The position numbers were made by a program, and so were the translations under genes. A model generated the notes under the pieces. That model made no database searches. It saw nothing but the letters and a program-made list of their open reading frames with translations, and was not told where the DNA came from. Of a DNA stretch of 64,000 nt, positions 9,631 through 18,946 are shown one piece after another. The first letter of the stretch is position 1, and each line of letters begins with the position of its first letter. This DNA is from Amoebophrya sp. A120. Taxonomy: Eukaryota > Sar > Dinophyceae > Syndiniales > Amoebophryaceae. The DNA is taken from the NCBI GenBank assembly GCA_905178155.1, contig CAJINV010000005.1:5615469-5679468 (forward strand), read 5' to 3'.

Positions 9631-12600
9631 ATGGATCAGCAAAACCGTAAGTTCGAAGACATCCAGAAGATGTTGGTGTGCCGCACCCATCTGGTATCCA
9701 CAGTAAATTTCCCGTACACTCGTACAAATGCTGTCCCTGCATGACAAAACTCGACTCCGGATTATGGTTTAGCATGACAAGTATCAGGCTGCAAATTGGT
9801 AAATTCTGTGATGCATTTTGTACAATGTACGGAAAATTTGTATTGCATAGCTGGGAACACTGAACGTGGACCACCGCATGAAGCGCTACGTCTTCCGCCG
9901 CACCCAGGACGGCATCCACTTTATGAGAGCCTCAGGTTGGAAATCCTCAAAGTGGAAATAATTTGTAATGCAAAAGAACGAATCCAGTTGAAGTGCCATT
10001 TCTAGTCGGCGCATGACAAATTTTCCGGGCACTCAAAGCATGTCTGTCATGCTAGACAGGCAAAGGGGTGCCCTTCTCTCGTGCTAATCAGCAGCCCAAT
10101 TATGAACCCCTAGCAGGACAATAGTCGGTCTCCATTGTGTCCTCTGCAATGCACTCATTTCTGCCTTGCATTTCATGCATCACAAATTATTTCCACTTTG
10201 AGGATTTCCATTCTGAGGCTTTCATACACTTGTTGGACCTGGGAAAAACCTGGGAGAAGGTGATGGTGGCGGCCCGCGTCATCGTCGCCATCGAGAACCC
10301 CGAGGACATCATGGTCATCTCCCAGCGTCCCTATGGTATAGGATTTTATTTGGGTTTTCTTTTTACTCGTAATAATACGCATTACAGGATTATTTTTCGT
10401 AGCAGAAATCGCATGACAAGTTCGAAGAGTTTAAAGAGAAAATGAATTTGTGATGCTAAACAAGGCAGGAAAAAGGACATTTGTAATGCCAAATCGCATA
10501 TAATAATACACAGGTTCCCGCGCGGTGTTGAAGTTCTCCCAGCACGTTGGCTCCGTTGCCCACCCCGGTCGCTGGACCCCGGGTACGCTGACGAACTACA
10601 TCACCAAAAAGTTCGCCGAGCCGCGTCTCCTGATCGTCACCGATCCGCGCACCGATTCCCAGGCTGTCTTGGAGGCTTCCTATGCCAACATCCCGGTATT
10701 TTGATGCTATAGAGATTTTTTTTTGGATTGGTTTGTTTTTCTTTCTCTGTGTAAGAAGAAGTATTGCATGACAGAGCGAGTGGCCGCTGAGTAGGGAAGA
10801 ATCTGTGCAAGAAGAGAAATTTAGAAGTCGGTGTAGTTGTATGCTGGTGCATTTGTATTGCTCGACATCAGCGTGAGGAGGCGGACAATAGCAGCGCACG
10901 CGTTATGATGATTGGATCACTTGGGACACCTTCTGAACCCCCGGGTCTACTTGTTGAATCCGGGGGTAATGTGAAAACTATTGTGACCGCCCCAGTCTGA
11001 TCTTGTGACGCTGATAAATTCTCGCGATCACAATTTCATGCGCGTGCTGTCATCTGCAGATTTAGATAATTCCTACTGCAAATACTCTTGTTTCAAAGCA
11101 TGTCTCCTTATCATGATGATTGGATCACTTGGGACACCTTCTGAACTAAGCTTTCGCAAGCAAGAAGTTTAGTAATGTGAACAACTACGTGACCGCCCCA
11201 GTCTGACTCTTCTAAAAGCACAATCTTTATTCCAACTCGATGTCAAAAAAGACGTGCTCGGTTATTTCATCATGACAAGCGTGGGCAGCAGCTCTCCTCT
11301 GTCTTGGTCTTTGAGTTTGACTTCTCTTGCCGCGTGACTACAACAGTAGTACCTAGGCGATCGCTACAACTTCCCGGTATGTCATACAGAGCTGCACTTC
11401 TGTGTCCAACACACAATATCATCTTTCCGTCAAAAACAACAAAACGGAAACACTGACTCTCCGCTGGAAAGACACGCTTGTGACACTGACTCTCCGCTGG
11501 AAGTCATCCTGACTGAACAGGAAAGACTGCTGAAACTGGAACAGGCCAGTTGGAACATGTCCGGAACAGGCCAGTCAGCGAACAGGCCAGTCAGCGAACA
11601 GGCCAGTCAGCGAACAGGAAAGACTGCTCATCCTGACTGAACAGGAAAGACTGTCTGTTCCAGTTCTCATCATGAAGTCACAGGAAAGACACTCTGTGTG
11701 GCGGAAGTCACAGTGACTGACTCACAGCCATCATCTGAAAAAGTGTTAACGTTAACGGTTTCCACAGATGGCAGTCATGCATTACAAGTCTTGCCTTCCA
11801 TGCATGCTACGCAATACAAATTTTATATCATCTTTCCGTCAAAAAAAAACAACAGGTCATCGCGCTGTGTGACACGGACTCCCCGCTGGAGCACATCGAC
11901 CTGGCCATTCCGTGCAACAACAAGGGTAAGGAATCCATCGCCCTCATCTTCTACCTCCTCGCCCGTGAGGTCTTGTACCTGCGTCGCGGCGCCCTGAACC
12001 GTGGACAGGAGTTATGAATTGCAAGAATGTCTGAGTCTGGAAGATTGCAACTTGTGATGCTGTCTCTGGATAATTCCAAAAAAGTCTGTATTGCATGACC
12101 AGCAAAAGGAGTCCAGTTTGTGCTACGCGGAGAGGGCATTTCTCATGCGGAATACGCACCAGAAAGCCATCTCAAAATCTGTGATGCTAGGCCATGCATT
12201 ACAGACGTAACGTGTCATGCAGAATATGCATGGGAAACCTGTCACTCTTCCAGACCCAGACATATTTGCACTTGATAGGAGTGGGACGTTATGGTGGACT
12301 CCTTCTTCTGGCGTGACCCGGATGAGATTGCCGAGAAGGAAGAGGAGACGACCAAGTGGTATAGCTAGAATTGCATTACAAATCTTTTTCGTAAGGTAGA
12401 TCCGCATTACAAATTTCATAGCCGTTTGTAATCTCGGTTTTGAGTCCTGTTAGCATTCAATCTGTCATATGTCCTGGTGCACGAGTTCTTCACACTGGTC
12501 TGAGTTGTCTTGTTTGTTTCTGTCAAGAACAAATGCGTGAAGATCAAGATAAACAGTCGTCAACATGATCAAAACTACCCAAACTACAGGCAAGAGGAGA

Positions 12601-12731
12601 CCGCCGCTCAGGGCCAATTCGGTGACAACTTCCAGGCGCAGACTGGAGGAAACTGGGATGACAACTGGGAAACCACCAACGCCAACCAGGATGGTGACTG
12701 GGGTGCGACCAACACCGCCGAGGGCTGGTAA
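9631..12731 (+). CDS. RPSA: 40S ribosomal protein SA (uS2)
   Basis: Component of the small ribosomal subunit. Seven exons: 9631-9694, 9855-9921, 10232-10335, 10514-10695, 11856-12012, 12283-12358 and 12590-12731, giving 792 nt and 263 aa, the usual family size. Diagnostic uS2 segments in order are [101 protein letters not shown] and a [11 protein letters not shown] tail. Introns 1, 2 and 5 are introner elements; introns 3, 4 and 6 are GT-AG. The conserved protein fixes every junction and so proves how the elements are removed. The ATG follows a purine-rich stretch (CCGTCAAAATGG) and no upstream in-frame ATG fits the family. Confidence 0.97.
9695..9849. mobile_element. Introner element, family D
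   Basis: Length is 155 bp. Family D ends are TATCCACAGTAAATTT then CCGTACA, with TGTACGGAAAATTTGTATT and GCATA at the right. Target repeat CTGG lies on both sides (TCTGG and GCTGG). The exact junction is fixed by the conserved THLGTLNVD. Confidence 0.95.
9922..10226. mobile_element. Introner element, family G-like
   Basis: Length is 305 bp with target repeat CACTT. The ends TATGAGAGCCTCAGGTTGGA and CATTCTGAGGCTTTCATA are inverted, with a second inverted block around CCTCAAAGTGGAAATAA. It sits between GIH and [10 protein letters not shown] of the ribosomal protein. Confidence 0.95.
10336..10513 (+). other. GT-AG intron 3 of ribosomal protein SA
   Basis: It begins GTATAGG and ends ACACAG, splitting the Gly codon of [11 protein letters not shown]. 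It holds introner-like motifs (GCATTACAGG, GCATGACAAG, TTTGTAATGCC) and may be an old element that has gained ordinary splice sites. Confidence 0.85.
10903..11002 (+). ncRNA. C/D-box snoRNA, copy 1 (intronic)
   Basis: C box ATGATGA 10905-10911, D' box CTGA 10933-10936, C' box ATGTGAA 10969-10975, D box CTGA 10997-11000. Between D' and C' is an 8-bp stem (ACCCCCGG with CCGGGGGT). The guide before D (GACCGCCCCAGT) is complementary to the conserved LSU rRNA motif ACTGGGGCGGT. The guide before D' (CTTGGGACACCT) can pair with AGGTGTCCTAAG, about 35-45 nt further along the same rRNA region in many eukaryotes (from memory). Expected role: guiding 2'-O-methylation of LSU rRNA in the nucleolus. The flanking terminal stem is weak. 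Confidence 0.85.
11111..11208 (+). ncRNA. C/D-box snoRNA, copy 2 (intronic)
   Basis: Same layout as the copy 208 bp upstream: C box 11113-11119, D' CTGA 11141-11144, C' ATGTGAA 11175-11181, D CTGA 11203-11206. Both guide regions are essentially identical to copy 1. The D'-C' stem has completely different bases yet still pairs (ACTAAGCTT with AAGTTTAGT, one G-U). This covariation supports a functional folded RNA rather than a chance repeat. Confidence 0.85.
11571..11617. repeat. 16-bp tandem repeat in RPSA intron 4
   Basis: Three copies of GAACAGGCCAGTCAGC, with related GAACAGGAAAGACTG units on both sides (about 11516-11655). Confidence 0.85.
12013..12277 (+). mobile_element. Introner element, family B
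   Basis: Length is 265 bp with target repeat GGAGT (12008-12012 and 12278-12282). Orientation here defines plus for the family, with internal TGTATTGCATGACCAGCAA. It interrupts [14 protein letters not shown] of ribosomal protein SA. Confidence 0.95.
12359..12589 (+). other. GT-AG intron 6 of ribosomal protein SA
   Basis: It begins GTATAGC and ends ACTACAG inside the Trp codon of [12 protein letters not shown]. It starts with introner-like GCATTACAAATC but has lost both terminal repeats. Confidence 0.85.
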
Positions 12732-13978
12732 GCAATTCTGTGCATTTCATAATGCAATACAGAAATGATGAACCAGTTCTCGTTCTTCCCACTGCGCAGT
12801 TTAGGGCATTACTAGCTGTGTACCACGGAGAACGAAACTTTGTTTGCGGATACTGAGATTTAAGAGGACGTCTTCCAGGGGGCGTTCTGAAAGATCACAT
12901 TATCCAGATGAAGTCTACACATATTTTTCAGAACTGAAAAACGGTTTTACGGAACAATATTACTACTACTTCTAAAGACACAAAAAAAAACTTGACGGTT
13001 TGATTTTGAAAATCAAGTACTTATAATGATTTGCGTTTTGACGACGTCTCTGCACTAAAAACTTGCTGATTCAGGTGCAGCTGACGCTCCGCAAATTTGT
13101 AATTTACATGTACTTGAAATATTTTCTTTTCATGATCTTAAAGCTATTACTCTATTCAAATTGTGCACTTCTAAAGTCGATCATCTACTACGTTTTTCTT
13201 CTCGACGGGCTACCAGTGAGATTTGGTAGACAGGAAAACTGAACTGGAATTGTGATGCAAGGTCGCATCATCCGCTAATGGTGAACCTTTGGACAGCACA
13301 TGGATAGATGATTTAAGATTTCGGCAGAGCTCGACACAGAAAAAAAAATTTCCTCCGAAGCGAGGAGGCGCAGCACCAGCTCAGAAGGCAGAGCTTCTGA
13401 CTGGTTGCTTGGGTTGCGCTTCGAATCGCACTAGTCCGACCTGTTCTTTGGACGAACTAAAGATAGCCGCAGTGTTCCTTCCGTTGCCCGCGGCCGGTCG
13501 CTTGTTCGTTCGTCCTTGTTCTCGTAATGCACAAGGGTTTTTTGACACCTGCAAATCAATCATGTCGCGCAGAGGATCTCGATCAAAAACGCCTATTTCG
13601 GATCGTGACTATTTACTCCAAAATCTTGTTATCGAAGATTCACAAATCGAACTGACCTGATTTCACTTGCTTCAGGCCAAGAAATGCTGTGAAATTTTTT
13701 GAAGTTCGGCACGACCATTTTTTCTTTCGACTGCTAGACCACCCGAGAGGAGTTAAAAGATCTTCGTATAGTCGATCCTCACGTAGGGGTCTGTCGGAAT
13801 TCTGCATGGAAAGACACGGCTTGCTCGAGATCGAATCCGTCCTTCCTTCGTCCAACTTCATTCAGTACCATAGCGATGAGAGGCAAGAGAGCTCTTGTTC
13901 TTAGCTAGTGACACCCTGTCCGTATTTCTTGTCAATTTACCTACCCAAGCTAAAAGCGCCGTAGCGTCGCAGCTCAAA
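12732..13978. other. Intergenic, 1.25 kb
   Basis: 3' flank of ribosomal protein SA and 5' flank of the chaperone gene. AT-richer than the genes. A 123-codon open frame at 13289-13660 has no recognisable features and is not called. Confidence 0.5.
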
Positions 13979-16900
13979 ATGTCCTCTTCCACAGCAACTG
14001 CGAACGGTAAGGCGAAAGCCGCTGCTGCTGCCGTACCCGCTTTACCGAAAGCAACCACTAGTATGAAACGGGAAAAGGGCAAGGAATCGCCGGGAGCAAA
14101 ACGCACGAAGAAGGACGGTGGAAATAGCGGGTCTCCCGCTGTCCACTCGCCCTCCCGCAGGAACAGTAAGAACAGCAGCGCCCCCGCAGTGGAACAAGAG
14201 GACCCGCAGCGTGGTGCGCAGGCGTTGCCAGGAGCAGCGGCTGCTGCAAAAGGAACCACTACATCGGGTTCGTTTACCCTTCCACCAGCAGCAGCAGATC
14301 CTGCGAAGCAAGCTGCCAACCCTGCTTCAGGAGCGAATATAGCGCCACCTACAGTTGTGGCAGGAGCACCGTTTACTTCTCTGTCCGCGAATTGTACTCC
14401 CGGAAAAGGAGCTGCTTCGTTAGTTACAACAACTTCCACGACGAATCACCACGCCCCCACTTCCACTTCTACACCCGCAGCTGCGATCAACACTGCCGCG
14501 TCCGTATCCCTTCCCACCCATGCGACCACGTTTGTAAAACCAGTAAAACCGCTTTCCCTCTCCGCAAAGGAATTTGACGCGGTGAAGCGCGCGCAGGAAC
14601 AGCTACGGAAACTGGAAGACCAGACGGTATCGGACCAAGTGATTATTCAAAACAGCTTTGAGGATTTGAAACAGCCGTTTTTTCAGGAACGGAATATCCT
14701 GTGCAAAAGTATCGTACTCATATTGCAGTCATGCATTACAAATTTTTATTGTTTAGTCAAATCCGCATTACAATTTACAAATTTTATTTCTCATGCTGAG
14801 GAAATTTGTAATGCATTTATACGAGTCCGATACTTTTGCAGTTCATACGGAATCAATTATTGCAATTCTTCCCGAAATTCTGGGGCAACGTCGTGTTGCG
14901 CATCTTCGATCCGCAATGGAGAGGGCTGGCTGCGACGGCGAAGAGTAGAGAGGGAAATACTGTTCCACTGTCGGCTCGGAGCGGCAGCGGCGGGCCGAGT
15001 AGAAGGGGGCAGAGCAATAGTAAGAGTTCCAACGCGAGTGGTAAGAGACCGGGAGCAGTGGGTGCAGCACCTCCTCCTGCACGGGCGCCTGCGGGAAGTA
15101 GGACCACTACCAGTGCTGGTGGAGCGGCCACGCCAAACACGACGGGAAGTACCACAGCCACTGCTGGTAACACGCTTTCTCGCAGTTTAGGCACTATGGT
15201 GGGACCAGGTGGAGGGACGAATACAACCGGAAGTGCTGCAGCTCCGGGGCGTAGCATGTTTAGCTTTGCTTTCTCCAATTTGTTTGGCTTCACGATCATG
15301 ACAGAGGACGCGAACAACAACATCGCGTCTGGTGGGTCGAACATGAATGCGAATACGGCTAGTACTGGGTCCGGAACTGGGGACCACGGAGGAGCAACTA
15401 CAACTACCGCAGCATCCACCTCTTCCCATGCGGGCACAGTTGGTGGATCCTCCAACACAAGAACTACCCCAAGTGCGGTTGCAGCAGCAGTTTCCACGAC
15501 AGCGGCCGCACCACGGCCGGCTGATTTCGACGAATTTTTCCCGCCGATTATCCCGGATGAAGACGACAATTTTATCATGGAAGATGACATTCTAGGCGAG
15601 CATCAATCTGCACCTGCTGCGACTAGATCTACTTCCTTTGTCGGAGAAAATCAAAACGAACTCTCCGAACTCCTAGACGTTCACCTGCAGGACAATTTAG
15701 ACGCCTTCGGCTCGCACCGATTTTCATTTGCGTTTTCGTCGCAGTTGCTGCGGCGGGCGGGGACGGCGAAAAGTAGTAGTGGAGGTGGTGGAGCTCCACA
15801 TATTGGTGTAGTCTCCTCGTCAACATCTGCCAGTGCTGGTGCCACGGGAAACAAGCGGTCGCCAAGTAAAGAGCGCGGCGCGGGGACGGATGCGGTTGTA
15901 AATGGAGCAAAAAGTAGTGCTGCTTCGGCTGCAGCTTCGAAAACAGCAGGAGGGAAGCCGACCTCTTCGTCATCCGGTATAATTTCAAACTGTTTCTTTC
16001 GCGTGACTAAACGTGTGAACTGCGCCCAGGGCGTGGTAAAAGTGGAGGTGAAAAAGATTGCGCTGCCGGGAAGTGGTAATTCTGGAGGAGGACATCAAAC
16101 TGATCCGACTGGCAAGAAGAAAAACAAAGCCAGTAGTACCGCTGGAAATTCAACTCGCGCGGCGACCACAAGTGGTACTAGCGCAACATCTAGTACGACA
16201 GCTGTTCCACCCTTGACCAGCAGCAATGCCCCCCCGACGACTTCAGGAGCTTTGCATCAAAATAACCAAACCACAAGAAACCAGCAACCCGCCATTCCCA
16301 CCCCCGGGATTTTTACGTATCCTGAGGAAAAACGTACCCATACCAGAGTTGTAATGCAGATTTGCAAAGACAGGAAGACTTGTAATGCGCATTCGCATGA
16401 GAGCCATTTTCAGTCGTGTTTTGGAATTTGTGATGCTGTGAACAGGATGAGCAGATGGGTTTCTGATGCAGCTGGCCTTGCGAACCTGCACTACACTACG
16501 GACTGCAACTTGTGATGCGTGACTCACAAAGCTCCTAGGTTTGTGTTGCAAAATCCCCATCCTGACTCTGGTGCGGGTACGTTTTTACTCAGGATATCAC
16601 GTCCTTGGTCAACGCCATTCGCACAACGTCCAACTCGACCAACGCGACACCAACGGGCACGCCGAACCCCAGCCCGGGCAGAAACCGACCTGCTGGTGGT
16701 GCAACTTCCGTTGCGAGCAGAATGGCACGGATGGTCAGAGGGGTCGGAGGTACAAATGGGCAGCAGAATAATTCTTCCTCTCCGCACGCGCACATTCTGA
16801 CCGCGGCGGAATTGAGTAGTCCCACCTTGATACAACAATTTTTCACGAGTAGATTGAAGGAGAGGTTGGAAAAGGCGCAGGAGAAGGCGGAGATGGGTCG

Positions 16901-17159
16901 TGCAGCAACTACAAGTTCTGGCCAAAATGGAGCAGCAGGAGCACCAGCATCTACAACTTCAACAGGAGCGGCGGACAGCTCTGGTCAGCATCACGGACAG
17001 GAAGAGGAAGATGATGAAAATCACGACGATTTGCTTTTCCTCTCGTGGCTCTTCAGTGAGGACTACGCCGGAGAGCAGGGGAATTTTGGAGACGTCTTCA
17101 GGAAAGTGGCATGGCAGAATCCCTATGCGCTCGTACAGGATTTGTATGAAAGTGCGTGA
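13979..17159 (+). CDS. SET/NAP-family histone chaperone with low-complexity insertions
   Basis: NAP/SET proteins bind histones and assist nucleosome assembly and remodelling. Exons 13979-14694, 14853-16317 and 16602-17159 give 912 aa. Residues about 195-265 (EQLRKLEDQ...SFEDLKQPFFQERNQLLQFFPKFWGNVV) match the start of the NAP domain, whose family pattern is a helix, then KxxPxxxxRxxxxxxIPxFW. The C-terminus (LLFLSWLFSE...DVFRKVAWQNPYALVQDLYE) matches the end of the domain (SFFxWF...IxxxIWPNPLxYY). Between them lie several hundred residues rich in Ser, Thr, Ala, Gly and Asn, far more than normal family members (about 250-400 aa). The N-terminus is basic and low complexity with likely nuclear signals (KREKGKESPGAKRTKK). 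The start at 13979 follows CTCAAA; an in-frame ATG at 13895 is less likely. The family call is by motif only. Confidence 0.75.
14695..14847 (-). mobile_element. Introner element, family A, reverse orientation
   Basis: Length is 153 bp with target repeat CGGAA (14690-14694 and 14848-14852). It lies inside the conserved FFQERNQLLQFF of the NAP domain. The internal part is inverted relative to 2892. Confidence 0.93.
16318..16596. mobile_element. Introner element, family I
   Basis: Length is 279 bp. Family I ends are TATCCTGAGGAAAAACGTACC and GGTACGTTTTTACTCAGGATA. Target repeats TTACG and TCACG. Confidence 0.9.
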
Positions 17160-18946
17160 TTACGAATTACGGGCTTTGAAGACCTTACCTGCGGCCTACA
17201 TGAACTTCGTCGAAACCCAAAGTAGTAGACTTGTGTGACTCAAAGAGATGAGCGCCATTGTGTGTGCGATAAGGCCGCGAAATTTTATTGTCAGGCACTT
17301 AAAGAGAATTCGGAACTGCAGAAGTGTTACACAAGCAGTCTGCTTTTCTTTTGGAAGAACGGGTGAACGAGCAGAAATTCATCAGCTTTTTTCTATTGTG
17401 CGTGATTGCGTTCTTGTTGACGAGCGAGCGTGTGGAGAGGCGACTGCAATTGAGGTAGAGAACTAGTACTCGAGTGAGCGACAGAGAAACGTGTGTAGCT
17501 AGAATTTCCGCAGAGCCCATGAGCTGAGAGCACGCAGAGGGGGAGGAGTTAGGCATCTTAATCTTTGTTGTGGCTTCATGCTTGTTGACTCTTTCCTTTT
17601 CGGATGTTGACTTGCGCACGAGGATGCACAGCGCGCCAAGGCTGCCCAGAAGCGCCCAGCCGCATAGCGCGGGCGTGGAGGCATCGGGCGCGGCGCTCCG
17701 GGCGGTGCTTGCAGTAAACCGCGGCCGCAAAAGGCGCCGCCGGATGATAGTCGCAGCGCCCCGATGGGTCTGGTCGCGGCCGTGCCCGTACTTATCGGAT
17801 TGAGCGGCCGACCACGTGGCGCACCAATGGCGGCCGGCGTGAGAGCGACCAATGCTCCGCGCTTCGCTCCGTCGCTTTCGACGCGGCCGACGCCTCGATC
17901 GCAATCGCTGGCCATCCTGCAAGCAGCAGCCGGGCACCTGAAAACCGAGCTCAGACGTGCGCCGCGCCTTCGGAGCCGAAGGGGGCTGCCGCCTGGTGGG
18001 CAAGCAGGCCCGCAAGGCCGGCCCGCCTGGCGCATTTTCGGGGGGCGGGGCGGGTGGCATCCGCAGCGGGCCACCGGGCGCCCCAATTCCCGGGCGGGTT
18101 ATTTTGCCAGAGGGCGCCAGCGGGCGGACGCGGTGGCCCGTGGTGTGGCGCCGGCCTGGTCGCTATGGGTGTTGGCCCGCCCACCTGGTTCGGTGGCCCT
18201 TCCATTCCCCCTCCGCGTAAGCCTCTGGGGGCTAGCCGGGCTTCTTTGAGTAGTAGCAAGCGCTGCTAGGTCATTGATATTGGCCGGTGGACCCCCTGGC
18301 CTTGTGGTTCCGGGCGCGCGCTTCCTTATGGCGCGCGGCGCTGATTTGGGTTTGTTGTCGGTGGCACGTGCCCGAATGCCCGTTGCGAATTTCCACCCAG
18401 CCGCGATGCACCCTGTATGAGGCCGCGTAGACCACTGCACGTGCTTGGTCGCTGTTTGTGTGTTGGGTTGCTTAAGTAATTGAACAACGAGAACACTCGC
18501 CGTGGTCGAAGGGTGGCTGGCAGGCTGGCCGGCATCGTCGTTGCCAGGTTTTTTGTGTTTCCAGCCTATGTGCACCTACCGGGGCACGTCGCTGTCTCCG
18601 CCCGCGTTCAGCGTCGTCGCTTCACAGCAGCAAAAGAGAGAAAAGTTGGAGTTAACGATACTGCTATGAGGGTAGAACCAGACTTGTAGTATTAGTCAGG
18701 AGCACCAGCACGAGGAGCACCGGCACGCAGCAATGAGTTGATTGTGAGTCCGATGTTGAGAATTACTACGTGTAGTTTGATTACGGAAAGTCGGTTGAAC
18801 TGAAGAGCAAAGGCAGTCATTTCTGGCAGGCCCTTTCCCGCTATTTGCACCCCAGCCGGTCTGGTGCGTCTTACTCTTACATACGACAACAAAAAAAGTT
18901 TCTCTTGCAACGGCAACGCACAACTGATAAAGCAGACTCCAAAAAA
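17160..18946. other. Intergenic region with a GC-rich island
   Basis: No gene recognised. About 17600-18450 is markedly GC-rich with overlapping open frames on both strands, which I read as composition artefacts. 18450-18946 returns to average composition and holds the 5' flank of the dehydrogenase gene. Confidence 0.5.

Larger units (their letters stand above)
10696..11855 (+). other. GT-AG intron 4 of ribosomal protein SA, 1160 bp
   Basis: It begins GTATTTTG and ends AACAACAG between NIP and [10 protein letters not shown]. It carries two C/D snoRNAs, 16-bp tandem repeats at 11571-11617, a family C introner fragment near 11738-11830 (GAAAAAGTG then TTAACGTTAACGG) and partial copies of the following exon near 11451-11503. 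Confidence 0.9.
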
